From Acidimicrobiales bacterium (GTDB lineage: Bacteria > Actinomycetota > Acidimicrobiia > Acidimicrobiales > SZUA-35), in the NCBI GenBank assembly GCA_020628065.1, contig JAHDFR010000020.1:3892-43074 (forward strand): a stretch of DNA of 39,183 nt, given 5' to 3'. How positions within the stretch are numbered: the stretch's first letter is position 1; the number at the start of each line of letters is the position of its first letter. Shown here piece by piece: positions 15,496-24,577 of this stretch. The position numbers and the translations under genes are program-made. A model generated the notes under the pieces. It saw only the letters and a program-made list of their open reading frames with translations. It did not search any database and had not been told where the DNA came from.

Positions 15496-17162
15496 CCGAC
15501 CGTCCTTTCGATCAGTGGCACCGAGTGATGCCTAGAGTCGAATCGTTGTTGCGAACTGGTTGAGGTGGCCGGGATGTCGGGCGGCTGCCATGAGCGCGAA
15601 GTTCTTCCCACCGCCATCAGTGCAGCCAATGGGTATAGAACGTCGGCCGTGCCTCGAAGAGTGATGTGAGGGTCAAAGGTCTGGGCCACGAACAACATGG
15701 CCAGACCGGCGACCACGGCCGCTCCGACGATGCCGACAGGTCCCGGGTGGCTGTTGGCCAGCCTGCGCCCGGTGAAGGCCCCAACGGCGATGAAGGCAAA
15801 GAAGGCCACGAACAATGGAACGCCGCCGCTCCACAGGAGCCACAGATGACCGGACTCGATCCAGATGAAATCTTCGCCCTCCAGCGGTGACGGCACACGA
15901 GCTTGGGGGGTGACCCCCCACATGACGTTGGCGGCGTCGTCGAACTCCGGAATGAAGTAGGTCTCCAGGTTGTAGAGGCGGACTTCCCAGCTTGAACCCG
16001 GGTTGGCCTCGAACAGAAGAACGGACTCGTCCTGGCCGCCGGCTTCAGCGATCGACTGGCGGGTTGCGCCGGTGACCTCGGCTCCCCCGAAGCCATCTAC
16101 TCGCTGGCTGATCAACGGTGTGATCAAAATGGCGCAGAGCAGAACAAACGGCAGCGACCAGCGCACAAGCTGAAGCACCGACTTGGTCACCAGGGCCAAG
16201 ACGCCGAGTCCGACGATGAACGACAGTGCCGGGCCGATCTGCCCGCTTCCGAACACTCCGATGGAACAACACAGGGCGGCCGCCGCCAACGGCACCCGGG
16301 GGCGCTCACCTCCGAGCAACATGGCCAAAGCCAAAGCAGCGTTGATGCCCTGATAGACACCGAAGCCGATGGGGTTCCCGATGGTGGCGGCCCCTCGGCC
16401 GTCATCGGCCTGCGGACCGGCATTGGGGAAGTACGGGTTGAGCCGCTCGGCCATGTCCAACACGTTTAGTGAATCGGCCAGTCCCAGCAGGCCGAGGAAG
16501 CTGGCGGTGGCCAAGCTGAAGCCGATGGCGGCCCGGACATGTTCCGGCCGCCGAATGGTGTAGCGGAACACGCCGTAGAGCAGACCCAACTTCACGAACA
16601 CCAGGGCATATAGGACGTCGTCGAAGCCGAGAGGGCGCAGACGAATGGTCTGGGTCAGCAGCGGCAGGAGGAAGCCGGTGAAGACCAGCCCGATCATGGT
16701 CAGGTCGACCCCGTTCGGTTTGACGACGATCCGTCTCGACTCGTACAACCAGTGGAGCGACAACACCCCGACCAGCACAATCAGAAGCGCCTCGTTCGGT
16801 CGAAGGATGGGAATGACCTGATCCCGGTCCAGCCCGACGATGAGAGGGGCCAACGCCAACATGATGTAGGCCGCCATCGGCGGGTGAGTCCACGTGATGG
16901 CGATCACGGCCACAAGCCCGACCATGGCCACGCCGATTTTGGGGTCGATGATTCCGCTGCCGGCGCCGACGACAAACGCACCCAGTGGCGCCAGCTTGAG
17001 AAGCAGTAGCTGCAGCCGGGTGGGCGGGGACGGATGGAAGTAGGCCAGCAGATAGTTGATCCACCCGATGGTTGTCTGCACCGGTATAGGTGCGCTGGTC
17101 GAGCGCTGGGCAACCTGGCGATCGGTGCGGTCGGCCTCTGATGAACTCAAACTGGTGGTCAT
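15492..17162 (-). CDS. O-antigen ligase/Wzy-like polysaccharide polymerase
   Basis: A 556-residue integral membrane protein with about ten to twelve predicted helices and one large outer loop (about 370-455, containing GSSWEVRLYNLETYF). It also has a GNPIGFGVYQGINAALALA segment. This topology is that of Wzy polymerases and WaaL-type ligases, which join polysaccharide repeat units on the outer face of the membrane. The N-terminal 30 residues and the C-terminal 50 are cytosolic and Ser/Arg-rich. ATG 17162 overlaps the stop of the flippase gene (ATGA). With that flippase and the two Wzz-type proteins it completes a Wzx/Wzy pathway. Confidence 0.8.
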   Translation of the reverse strand: MTTSLSSSEADRTDRQVAQRSTSAPIPVQTTIGWINYLLAYFHPSPPTRLQLLLLKLAPLGAFVVGAGSGIIDPKIGVAMVGLVAVIAITWTHPPMAAYIMLALAPLIVGLDRDQVIPILRPNEALLIVLVGVLSLHWLYESRRIVVKPNGVDLTMIGLVFTGFLLPLLTQTIRLRPLGFDDVLYALVFVKLGLLYGVFRYTIRRPEHVRAAIGFSLATASFLGLLGLADSLNVLDMAERLNPYFPNAGPQADDGRGAATIGNPIGFGVYQGINAALALAMLLGGERPRVPLAAAALCCSIGVFGSGQIGPALSFIVGLGVLALVTKSVLQLVRWSLPFVLLCAILITPLISQRVDGFGGAEVTGATRQSIAEAGGQDESVLLFEANPGSSWEVRLYNLETYFIPEFDDAANVMWGVTPQARVPSPLEGEDFIWIESGHLWLLWSGGVPLFVAFFAFIAVGAFTGRRLANSHPGPVGIVGAAVVAGLAMLFVAQTFDPHITLRGTADVLYPLAALMAVGRTSRSWQPPDIPATSTSSQQRFDSRHHSVPLIERTVG

Positions 17163-18817
17163 AGCGTCGCCTCCATCGAGTCGCCGGCCCGCAGCGTGGC
17201 CACGAGATTCGACAGTTCGTCATCGACCCGCCAGCGGACGAGCCCGAAGGCCGCCAGGGCCACGGCACCTGCGGCAGCGGTGATGGCCAGCACCGTCAGC
17301 TGACTCAACGAAGGTCGGGAGCCGAACACCAGCCAAAGGACAACGGCCACACCGGCAAAGGGGGCGACGGCGGCCAAGGTGGTGGTCGCCAAGGACCGTT
17401 TGAGGTCGTAGGCGGCGGCCGGCATGGTTCGGGCGATACGTACATGTAGAGCGACGGAGGCCACCAGGTCGCCGACGCTCATGGCCACCACGATGGCGAA
17501 GATGCGGGTGACTCCCGAAGTGATCAGAGAGGCGACAACCACCAACGCCAGGGTGGTGGCGAAACGCACGGCGTAGCCAAGCAGGGTTGAGCGGGCATCG
17601 TCCATGGCGAAGGTTGCCGATGTGAGCAACTGAAACAGGCCTTCGCCCAGCACCGCCCCGGCGATACCGGTCAGTACCGCCATCATCAGGGCCGGTCCGT
17701 CGCCGTCGGCCATCTGACCAATGGCGAAGCCCGGCCCGGCGAACCAGCTGAGGAACAGCGCCGCCACCGCCGCCGGGACGGCCACAAGGGCGGCCATGCC
17801 GACGCTGCGCAGATAGGTGTCGGCCAACAAACCGGTATCGCGCCGCTTGAACTGCAGCGACAGCCTCGGAAGCAGGGCGTAGGCGATGGGCTTGGAAACC
17901 AGCGCCACCGGCAGGTTCAACATGTTCAGACCGAACTGAAGGGCAACGACACCGCCGGGAATAGCATTGCAGAACACGAACAACACCAGGTAGCGCAGAC
18001 CGTTGAGCGCCGCTGTACCGGAAGAGGGCTTGGCTTGACGCCAAATGGCACTCATCCGTTCGCTGCGCCAGTTGCCGTTCGGGCGAAGCCGAAAGCCGAG
18101 ACGTCGGACCCCGTACAACTGGACGGCGGCGTGAGCGGCAACACCGATTGAGGAGCCGACACCGAGAAGAACGACGTGTTCCATTTGTACGGTGTCGAGG
18201 GTGACGTTGTCGCCGGCCATGACGGCGAACACGATGAGGGTGGCGATGACGACCACGTTCTCGACGATTGAGGCGGCGGCCGGAAGGGCGAAGCTTCCCA
18301 TGGCCTGTTGGACGGCCTGACCGGTGATGGCGATGCCGTAGCCCACAAGCTGGGGAGCGGTCAACAGCAGCAGAGGCACGCCCAGCCGAATGAAGTCAAC
18401 CCGTTGGCCGGCGTCGTCGATGGGCGCTGCCAGCAGGCCGGCCACCAACCACGACGCCGCCATGACAACCACGGTGATCACCGCGAACGCCGCCATCACG
18501 ACGGTCAGGAAGCCTCCGGCCAGCTTCTCGGCGTCACGCAACCGTCCGGAGCTAAGCGGCTCAACCAACGAAGGAATGATCAATGCGTGCAGCAGCGCCC
18601 CGACCGCCAGCTCAAAGGTGATCCATGGAAGCTGGTTGGCCAGCTGGAACAGATTGCCGAGGTAGGAAGGCCCGAACACCGCGCCGAGAAGGAGAACGCG
18701 CCCAAAACCGGTGATTCGGGAGACCAGCGTCCAGGCGGCGCCGGTCGCCGAGTCACCGATGAGCGTCGCCTCGCTCTCAGTGTCTGTTGTTGTCTTGGTG
18801 TTGGCCCCGCTCGTCAT
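17159..18817 (-). CDS. MurJ/MviN-like lipid-linked polysaccharide flippase
   Basis: A 552-residue membrane protein with about fourteen hydrophobic helices and the MOP-superfamily pattern near its start (TLVSRITGFGRVLLLGAVFGPS) typical of MurJ/Wzx proteins. It should flip undecaprenyl-linked repeat units across the membrane. Position between the polymerase and chain-length genes favours a Wzx role over lipid II. I choose ATG 18817, five bases after the upstream stop; a frame extension to 18883 would overlap the Wzz gene by about 60 bases. The ribosome-binding site is weak. Confidence 0.85.
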   Translation of the reverse strand: MTSGANTKTTTDTESEATLIGDSATGAAWTLVSRITGFGRVLLLGAVFGPSYLGNLFQLANQLPWITFELAVGALLHALIIPSLVEPLSSGRLRDAEKLAGGFLTVVMAAFAVITVVVMAASWLVAGLLAAPIDDAGQRVDFIRLGVPLLLLTAPQLVGYGIAITGQAVQQAMGSFALPAAASIVENVVVIATLIVFAVMAGDNVTLDTVQMEHVVLLGVGSSIGVAAHAAVQLYGVRRLGFRLRPNGNWRSERMSAIWRQAKPSSGTAALNGLRYLVLFVFCNAIPGGVVALQFGLNMLNLPVALVSKPIAYALLPRLSLQFKRRDTGLLADTYLRSVGMAALVAVPAAVAALFLSWFAGPGFAIGQMADGDGPALMMAVLTGIAGAVLGEGLFQLLTSATFAMDDARSTLLGYAVRFATTLALVVVASLITSGVTRIFAIVVAMSVGDLVASVALHVRIARTMPAAAYDLKRSLATTTLAAVAPFAGVAVVLWLVFGSRPSLSQLTVLAITAAAGAVALAAFGLVRWRVDDELSNLVATLRAGDSMEATL

Positions 18818-18822
18818 GGTTT

Positions 18823-19710
18823 CTACGTTCCGGCGGATGCCTGTCGCGCCGCTTCGTTGCGTCGTCGTACCATGGCGTTCCACTGGGCGCCCAGGAATCC
18901 GAGCCCGATCAACAGGCCGATGACGGCTCCGGCGGCGGTGAAGATCTTGGGTCGGGGGAAGACCTGCTCTTCGAACACGAACGGCTCCGTGATCAGCACC
19001 GGCAATCCGTTGACCGACTCGTCCAAGGACTGGATTTGGTTCTCCAGTAGTCGGGTCTCCAGATCGTTCTGTCGGGCGCGAAGCGAGTTGACTATCGCCT
19101 GGTTGGCCGCCTGGTCCGCTCGACCGGCCGGCGTGTCGATTCGGGTGGAGATGTCAAGCGCCAGCTCGGCCTGGGCCAGCTCGACCTCAACGGTGTCGAG
19201 TTCTTCCTGAAGGGTGTCGCGGATGGTCTCCGGCGTGCGCTCCGAGATGCGATCCAGGTACAGGTCGGCCAGTTGCCCCACGGCCGACTCGGCTACGGCC
19301 GGATCGGGGTTGACGAAGTCAATCTGCACGATCTGGGTGCCCGGGACCAGCCCGGCGTCAAGCTTCTCCTCGAAGTCCTTAATGTCAATGCCGTGCTCGG
19401 CCGCTACCGGAGCGACCAGCGAACGGCTTTGAACCGCAACTTCCTGGGTCTCGGTCCATGCTGTTCCCCGGTACTGGACCTGGGCCCTGGCCATCCACTG
19501 CGGCTCGAAGATCAGCGTCGAGGCCAGCCCGACCTGGGTGCCCACCATGGTCAATACAAAGGTGAGCAGGAGGACGCCAAGCACTTGCTTGGTTGAAGGT
19601 CGGTCAAACAAGTCTGGCTGTGGAGAGGTGCTTGCCGTCGGTCGGCGGTGCGCGGTGCGTCGAGCGCCGATCGGTCGCATGTGGGTTTGGGTGTCGCGTA
19701 TTGCTCTCAT
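18823..19710 (-). CDS. Wzz/Wzc-N-type chain-length determinant protein
   Basis: The 295-residue protein has two membrane helices, about 43-68 and 250-270. They enclose an outer domain with a long helical hairpin (DTVEVELAQAELALDISTR, then NSLRARQNDLETRLLENQIQS). This is the polysaccharide co-polymerase layout that sets polymer length. There is no attached tyrosine kinase and none is seen in the window. ATG 19710 overlaps the stop of the acetyltransferase gene (ATGA). It is related in plan to the N-terminal half of the Wzz/phosphoglycosyltransferase fusion next but one upstream, so the operon has two such modules. Confidence 0.82.
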   Translation of the reverse strand: MRAIRDTQTHMRPIGARRTAHRRPTASTSPQPDLFDRPSTKQVLGVLLLTFVLTMVGTQVGLASTLIFEPQWMARAQVQYRGTAWTETQEVAVQSRSLVAPVAAEHGIDIKDFEEKLDAGLVPGTQIVQIDFVNPDPAVAESAVGQLADLYLDRISERTPETIRDTLQEELDTVEVELAQAELALDISTRIDTPAGRADQAANQAIVNSLRARQNDLETRLLENQIQSLDESVNGLPVLITEPFVFEEQVFPRPKIFTAAGAVIGLLIGLGFLGAQWNAMVRRRNEAARQASAGT

Positions 19711-20399
19711 TGGTCGCTGGCTCCCGCTCGTTCGGCGATGGGGTCAAGGTCGGCCACCGCTTTGCGGGGCACCGCAGGCGAACCGAAGCAGACCATGCCG
19801 GCCGGAACATCTCGGGTGACGACCGAGCCGGACCCGACGAGGGCGCGTTCACCGATGGTCACGTAGGGAAGAATGGTGGCGCCGGCACCTATCTGAGCCC
19901 CTGCTTTGATGATCGGACCCCGCATGAGTTTGGCCGACTCGTCGTCTCCGGGGTACAAGTCGTTGGCGATGGTGACGCCTGGTGCGAGGAAGGCCCCATC
20001 TTCGATCACGGTGAATTGAGCAACGTAACAGCCGACGTGAATTTTGACGTTGTTGCCGATTCGACAGCCGTAGTCGACGAACGAATTACTCCAGATGGAG
20101 ACATCGTCGCCAATAACGCACTCTTCCCGGATGACTACGTTGTGGCCGAGGTTGAGGCCCGTACCAATGACGGTTGCGTCGTAGATGACGCTGTTGGAAC
20201 GGATACGCGCTCCAGCTCCCAAAGCCGACGGATGGTCGACCGGGCGGTCCACCGGGTACCGGAGGATGTAGTGGTCGGGCCCGTCACCGTTTTGGGAGGC
20301 GTCTTCCGGTTGTTGACCGTTGGAGTGACCGTTGGCGGTCGTCGACCGATCTGAATGTGTCTGATTGGGGTCGGTAACCGACCCGCCGTTGATGATCAC
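19707..20399 (-). CDS. Left-handed beta-helix sugar acetyltransferase (WlbB/FdtC-like)
   Basis: A 230-residue hexapeptide-repeat acyltransferase. After about 60 variable residues the isoleucine-patch repeats run from NSVIYDATVIGTG to VGSGSVVTRDVPAG. Features seen in amino-sugar N-acetyltransferases are FLAPGVTIANDLYPG, the GPIIKAGAQIGAGATILP stretch, and a G-S-P-A end. It probably acetylates the amino group placed on a nucleotide sugar by the DegT-family aminotransferase of the same operon. GTG 20399 overlaps the upstream stop (GTGA). The exact sugar is inferred from context only. Confidence 0.82.
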   Translation of the reverse strand: MIINGGSVTDPNQTHSDRSTTANGHSNGQQPEDASQNGDGPDHYILRYPVDRPVDHPSALGAGARIRSNSVIYDATVIGTGLNLGHNVVIREECVIGDDVSIWSNSFVDYGCRIGNNVKIHVGCYVAQFTVIEDGAFLAPGVTIANDLYPGDDESAKLMRGPIIKAGAQIGAGATILPYVTIGERALVGSGSVVTRDVPAGMVCFGSPAVPRKAVADLDPIAERAGASDQ

Positions 20400-22078
20400 C
20401 TGGCACCATCTCCTCGAAGCATGACCAGCGGCGTGGATAGCAAGATTCCCAGGTCGCGCCGTAACGACCAGTTGTCGATGTACTCCAAGTCGAACTCCAA
20501 CATTTCCGGCACCGAAAGGGTGCTACGTCCCGACACCTGCCACAGGCCGGTGCAGCCGGGAGGGGCGATTGTCCGCACCTGGTACTGGTCACCGAACATC
20601 GAGTGCTCCCAGTCGAGAGCCGGGCGTGGGCCGACCAGTGACATGTCGCCTTTGAGGACGTTCCACAGCTGCGGCAACTCGTCGATGGAGAGTCGTCGCA
20701 GCCAGCGGCCGACCCCTGTTACCCGCGGATCGGTGTGCTTGAATGTCTCGCCGGTGGTGACGGCGGCGTCCCCGGTCAGCTGCCGCATGACGTTGGCCAC
20801 ATGCTGGGAGTCGTCGGCGTTGGTGACCATGGTGCGGAACTTGTAGATCCGAAACGGCTGACCGTACTGCCCAATCCGACTCTGGCGGAAGATGGCTGGT
20901 CCCGGACTGGTGAATCGAACCAGCAAAGCAACCACTGCCAGCAGTGGCGACAAAACGATGAGCATTGTCAGAGACACCAGAATGTCGATGGACCGTTTGA
21001 CGCTCCGTTGCAGGGCCGAGCCCAACGGTCCCCGCATGCCGACGCGAGTCCTGTAGTCGACGCCGGTGGCGAATGGTTCGACCGGCCGTCCCTGCCGGTC
21101 GCGGCCGGTCGGCGAGTCGCCGAACGCCACGGAACGGTCGGCGTGGCCGCCTCCCAGCGTCCTGGCGATTGTTCTGGTGGAGGATGCCGAGCCGAAGGGC
21201 CCGCCGGTTCGTGCCGACGGTCCCGATATCGGCACGGTGACCGCTCGATGGAAAGCGAGGTAGACGCCGACTACACCGATCAGACCGCCGGCTACACCGC
21301 CGAAGACCAACGCCTGCAGCGGGTTCGGAGTGGTCGGTTCTTCCAGGATGAACCCGGGGGTGACCACCCTCGGGTCGGTGAGCCGCCGCCGATTCTCCTC
21401 AGCCTCGCGACCGGCCAACAAGATGGCCGCCTCGTTGATTTGACGCTGTACCCGAACCAATTGATCCTGGAGGTCGATTTGTCGGGCGGTGGAGATGAGC
21501 TCTCGGTTTTCCAGCGTCGCCGACAGGCTTTCCTCCAGCGAGCGGAGGTCGCTGAGTCGTTCCTCGACGACGCTGTCGGCCAGGCTGGTGTCGGGCGTGC
21601 TGAACTGCTCGACGTAACTGTTCACGATGTCGTTTACGATCCGGGTGGCCCGCTCCGGGTCTTCGTCGATGAAACGAACGCGGATGATCTGGGTTCCCCC
21701 GGTCACCGCTGCGTCGTAGTGTTTCTGGAACTCCTTGTCGGTGATGCCTTCCCGTTCGGCGATCGGATTCCACATCGCCGGACTCTCCAACGTCACGGCC
21801 ACCGTCTCGTTGAGCACGGCCGGATCGCGGAACTCCACTTCGGTTACCGCCTCCCATTCGGGAGTTTTGAGGAACTCGGCGATCACGGCTCCTTGAGCGC
21901 CGAGACCTACGGTGACGATGCACAGCAGAATCGCCCCCAGGACCGTGGGTAGGGGAGGGCGAAGCTGTGGCGATTCGTCGAAGACGACGGTCGGCGTCGG
22001 GTCGCTAACACGACCCGGCGGTTCTTCGGGCAGACCCGACTGGGCGTCGAAGCCGTCAGGTCGGCTGGTTGTCAGCAC
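20396..22078 (-). CDS. Fusion of a Wzz-type domain and a polyprenyl-phosphate sugar-1-phosphate transferase
   Basis: This protein of about 560 residues has two parts. The N-terminal half is a chain-length determinant: two membrane helices (near VLGAILLCIVTVGLGAQG and LVFGGVAGGLIGVVGVYLAF) around an outer coiled domain. After a Gly/Arg-rich linker of about 80 residues comes a bacterial sugar transferase domain. Its signatures are KRSIDILVSL, SPGPAIFRQSRIG, the IYKFRTM motif, SIDELPQLWNVLKGDMSLVG and PGCTGLWQVSGRS. That domain starts glycan assembly by moving a sugar phosphate onto undecaprenyl phosphate. The start is uncertain: GTG 22078 has GAGGTG close upstream; GTG 22090 and 22111 are also in frame. 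All overlap the aminotransferase gene. Confidence 0.85.
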   Translation of the reverse strand: MLTTSRPDGFDAQSGLPEEPPGRVSDPTPTVVFDESPQLRPPLPTVLGAILLCIVTVGLGAQGAVIAEFLKTPEWEAVTEVEFRDPAVLNETVAVTLESPAMWNPIAEREGITDKEFQKHYDAAVTGGTQIIRVRFIDEDPERATRIVNDIVNSYVEQFSTPDTSLADSVVEERLSDLRSLEESLSATLENRELISTARQIDLQDQLVRVQRQINEAAILLAGREAEENRRRLTDPRVVTPGFILEEPTTPNPLQALVFGGVAGGLIGVVGVYLAFHRAVTVPISGPSARTGGPFGSASSTRTIARTLGGGHADRSVAFGDSPTGRDRQGRPVEPFATGVDYRTRVGMRGPLGSALQRSVKRSIDILVSLTMLIVLSPLLAVVALLVRFTSPGPAIFRQSRIGQYGQPFRIYKFRTMVTNADDSQHVANVMRQLTGDAAVTTGETFKHTDPRVTGVGRWLRRLSIDELPQLWNVLKGDMSLVGPRPALDWEHSMFGDQYQVRTIAPPGCTGLWQVSGRSTLSVPEMLEFDLEYIDNWSLRRDLGILLSTPLVMLRGDGAR

Positions 22079-23177
22079 CCAGCACCTCACAGACCCGTCC
22101 GGTCGACTCACTGTCGAGCGACGGGAACATCGGTAGCGACAGAATCTGGTCCGCCAGTACCTCGGTTACGGACAGATCAGCCCTTCGGGAGGTGGCGAAC
22201 GGCTCGTGACGATGGCATGGAATGGGGTAGTGCAGACCCCACCCGACGTTGGCCTCGTCCAATCGGCCGGTCACCGTCGAGCGGTCCTCAACCATGCAAC
22301 GCACGATGTAGAGGTGATAGACCGAGGTCACGTCATCTCGTGACGTGAGGGCGGTGAAGCCCTCGGGCAGGGCGGCCTGGTATGACTTGGCCGCTGCCCG
22401 GCGACCTTCGTTCGCCTCGTCGAGTCGGTGGAGCTTGACTTCGAGTGCCGCCGCCTGGAGGCCGTCGAGGCGGGAGTTGCGTCCCAAGAGCACGTGGTCG
22501 TAGCGGGAGTCGAGCGCCCGGCCGTGGTTGGCGATCACGCGGATCCGGTCGGCCAACTGCGGATCGCTGGTGGTTACGGCGCCGCCGTCGCCCAGCGCTC
22601 CCAGATTCTTGCCCGGGTAGAAGCTGAATCCGGCTGCGATTCCAAGTGAGCCCACCGGTCGGCCTCGCAGGGTGGCGCCATGGGCTTGGGCGGCGTCTTC
22701 GATGATGGCCACCCCGGCCGGCTCGGTGACGGTAGCCAGATCGTCAACGTCCACCGGTTGGCCGTAGAGGTGCACGGCCATGACGGCAACCGTTCGGGGC
22801 GACATGACGGCTCGAACCGTTTCAGCGTTCAGCAGCGCGGTTTCGGGGTCGACGTCGGCCAGAACGACGGTGGCACCGCATCGGGCTACGGCTTCGGCGG
22901 TGGCGACAAAAGTGTTGGCCGGAACGATCACCTCGTCACCCGGTCCGACATCCATGCCGGCGAGGATGAGTTCGAGGGCGTCGGTCCCGTTGGCCACGCC
23001 GATGCAGTGGGTGGTGGCGGTGTAGCGGGCGAACGCCTCTTCGAAGGAGTCGACCGCCGCCCCGCCGATGAAGGCGCAGTTGTCGACCGTGGTTTTCCAC
23101 ACGGCGTCAAGATCGTGGCGGACCTCGGCGGTGACCGCCTTGAGATCGAGGAACGGGATGGGAGTTGGTGAGCTCAC
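22056..23177 (-). CDS. DegT/DnrJ/EryC1/StrS-family sugar aminotransferase
   Basis: A 373-residue PLP-dependent aminotransferase acting on keto-sugar nucleotides. Family hallmarks are IPFLDLK at the N-terminus, ANGTDALELIL, the HLYGQP motif, the IIEDAAQAHGA segment and the PLP lysine K190 in GFSFYPGKNLGALGDGGA. It should aminate the keto-sugar made by the neighbouring oxidoreductase. GTG 23177 is chosen: it overlaps that gene's stop (GTGA) and has GGAGG seven bases upstream. The open frame continues to 23297, but those 40 residues have no family match. Confidence 0.88.
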   Translation of the reverse strand: MSSPTPIPFLDLKAVTAEVRHDLDAVWKTTVDNCAFIGGAAVDSFEEAFARYTATTHCIGVANGTDALELILAGMDVGPGDEVIVPANTFVATAEAVARCGATVVLADVDPETALLNAETVRAVMSPRTVAVMAVHLYGQPVDVDDLATVTEPAGVAIIEDAAQAHGATLRGRPVGSLGIAAGFSFYPGKNLGALGDGGAVTTSDPQLADRIRVIANHGRALDSRYDHVLLGRNSRLDGLQAAALEVKLHRLDEANEGRRAAAKSYQAALPEGFTALTSRDDVTSVYHLYIVRCMVEDRSTVTGRLDEANVGWGLHYPIPCHRHEPFATSRRADLSVTEVLADQILSLPMFPSLDSESTGRVCEVLGADNQPT

Positions 23178-24250
23178 TTGGCTACCTCCACCAGTCGAAG
23201 GGATGAAGATTCGTCGTTGGTCACCACACTGTTGAGAGTGGGGTGTGGGACCTCGACCCAGCTTCCACCGAGTCGCTGGGAGGCGTCCGCGGCGCACAGG
23301 GTGGACACGACGTCAAGGCCACTTCGACCGTCGGCCACCGGCCGTTCTCCGGTGCGAATGGATCGCACGAAGGCGCTCAGCTCCAGCATCAGCGGTTCCT
23401 GAAAGTCGATGTAGGGCGAGACGATGTTGCCGTTGCGGTAGTGGAGGGGGTGGCTGGGAGAGTTTTCCCGAGTGCCCTTGTCCACTCCCTTGTCGAACAC
23501 CCGCAGGCGTTCGTCGGCTGACACGTCGTCGTAGACGGCCATGCAGTTCTCACCGACCACCGTGGTCTTGCGGACCTTGAGGGGATCCAACCAGCTGACG
23601 TGGATCGAGGCGTTCACGTCGATGTCGCCGTATCGCAGGGACAGGTAGGCAACGTCCGACTTGTCACCCATCAGTTTCAGGCCCCAGGCCGAAACCGAAG
23701 TGGGGCGGGAGTCCAGAATTCGGTTGATGATCGAGATGTCGTGCGGGGCCAGATCCCACAGGACGTCGGTGTCCTGCTGGTAGAGGCCAAGATTGAGTCG
23801 GGCCGAGTTGATGTAGCGGACCCGGCCGAACTCGGGGTCGCGGATGGTGTCGGCCAGGCTCCAAACCGCCGGGTTGTACTCGAAGGTGTGGCCCACCATG
23901 AGGCACCGGTTCTGTTCTTCAGCCAGCCGATTGAGATGAACGGCGTCGTCGATGTCAGTGGTCATCGGCTTTTCCACCAGAACGTGCAGTCCGGCTTCCA
24001 AGGCAGCCTTGGCCACCGGGTAGTGGGTCGTCGGTGGGGTGGCGATTATGACCGCATCCAGCGAGTCGGCAACGTCCTCCAGCCTGGCCACCGTGGCGAA
24101 CACGGTGTAACTCTCGGTCAGCTTGTTCCGGCGCTCGGCGTCCTGATCGATGAGAGCTACGTCAACGTCGGAGATCGAGCTCAAAACACGAACGTGTTTT
24201 GATCCCCAGTATCCGCATCCCACTACACCTATTCGAAGTTCTTGAGTCAT
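23174..24250 (-). CDS. Gfo/Idh/MocA-family nucleotide-sugar oxidoreductase
   Basis: A 358-residue NAD(P)-dependent oxidoreductase. The Rossmann motif is GVVGCGYWGSKHVR near the start. Downstream are ATPPTTHY, the VEKPM motif with its conserved lysine, VGHTFEYNP, and a C-terminal substrate domain with LWDLAPHDISIINRIL. This subgroup sits beside DegT aminotransferases and hexapeptide acetyltransferases in gene sets for 3-acetamido sugars (WbpB/WlbA type), where it oxidises C3 of a UDP-sugar. ATG 24250 (MTQELRIG) is the natural start. An upstream extension to 24415 runs through AT-rich regulatory DNA. It is the first gene of the leftward operon. Confidence 0.88.
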   Translation of the reverse strand: MTQELRIGVVGCGYWGSKHVRVLSSISDVDVALIDQDAERRNKLTESYTVFATVARLEDVADSLDAVIIATPPTTHYPVAKAALEAGLHVLVEKPMTTDIDDAVHLNRLAEEQNRCLMVGHTFEYNPAVWSLADTIRDPEFGRVRYINSARLNLGLYQQDTDVLWDLAPHDISIINRILDSRPTSVSAWGLKLMGDKSDVAYLSLRYGDIDVNASIHVSWLDPLKVRKTTVVGENCMAVYDDVSADERLRVFDKGVDKGTRENSPSHPLHYRNGNIVSPYIDFQEPLMLELSAFVRSIRTGERPVADGRSGLDVVSTLCAADASQRLGGSWVEVPHPTLNSVVTNDESSSLRLVEVAK

Positions 24251-24577
24251 AAATAACAACGTTTCTCTTGAGCAATTTCGCACCAACGGATTGGTGTCGA
24301 ATCTGCCTAGCCACCTGTCGTTTGTGTCGACCGGCCGGTTTTGGTGAATTGCCACCCGAGGTGGAACCAAAACTTGTCCGGAATCGACATTCCGAACATG
24401 ACCAACGAGCCCCAATTCGGTGAAGATACGGGCTTTTGTGAATTAGGTAAAAATGCCCACTAACCGTCTTCGCCCGTCCTTCGGTTGTCATGAGTGGATC
24501 GCCGCTCGCGGGCGCCGGTCATCATTCGCACATCGCGACGACTGCGGACGCCGCACGCGCTGACAAGGACTTGGACA
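24251..24577. promoter_or_regulatory. AT-richer divergent control region of the polysaccharide locus
   Basis: No gene is supported here. Inverted repeats cluster in the half nearer the leftward operon. They are CACCAA-cgga-TTGGTG (24281-24296) and the palindrome ACCGGCCGGT (24330-24339). A nested element has GTTTTGGT (24338-24345) with ACCAAAAC (24366-24373) around CCACC-cga-GGTGG (24352-24364). The last is CGGAAT-cgac-ATTCCG (24379-24394). They could be operators or leader hairpins for the divergent operons. I could not fix promoter boxes with confidence. The stretch 24400-24577 is comparatively AT-rich and shows no further clear structure. Confidence 0.6.

Noticed and set aside
24251-24415. 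Longer start for the Gfo/Idh/MocA oxidoreductase
   Set aside because: The 55 extra residues have no family match and run through AT-rich DNA packed with inverted repeats; the Rossmann motif begins right after ATG 24250.
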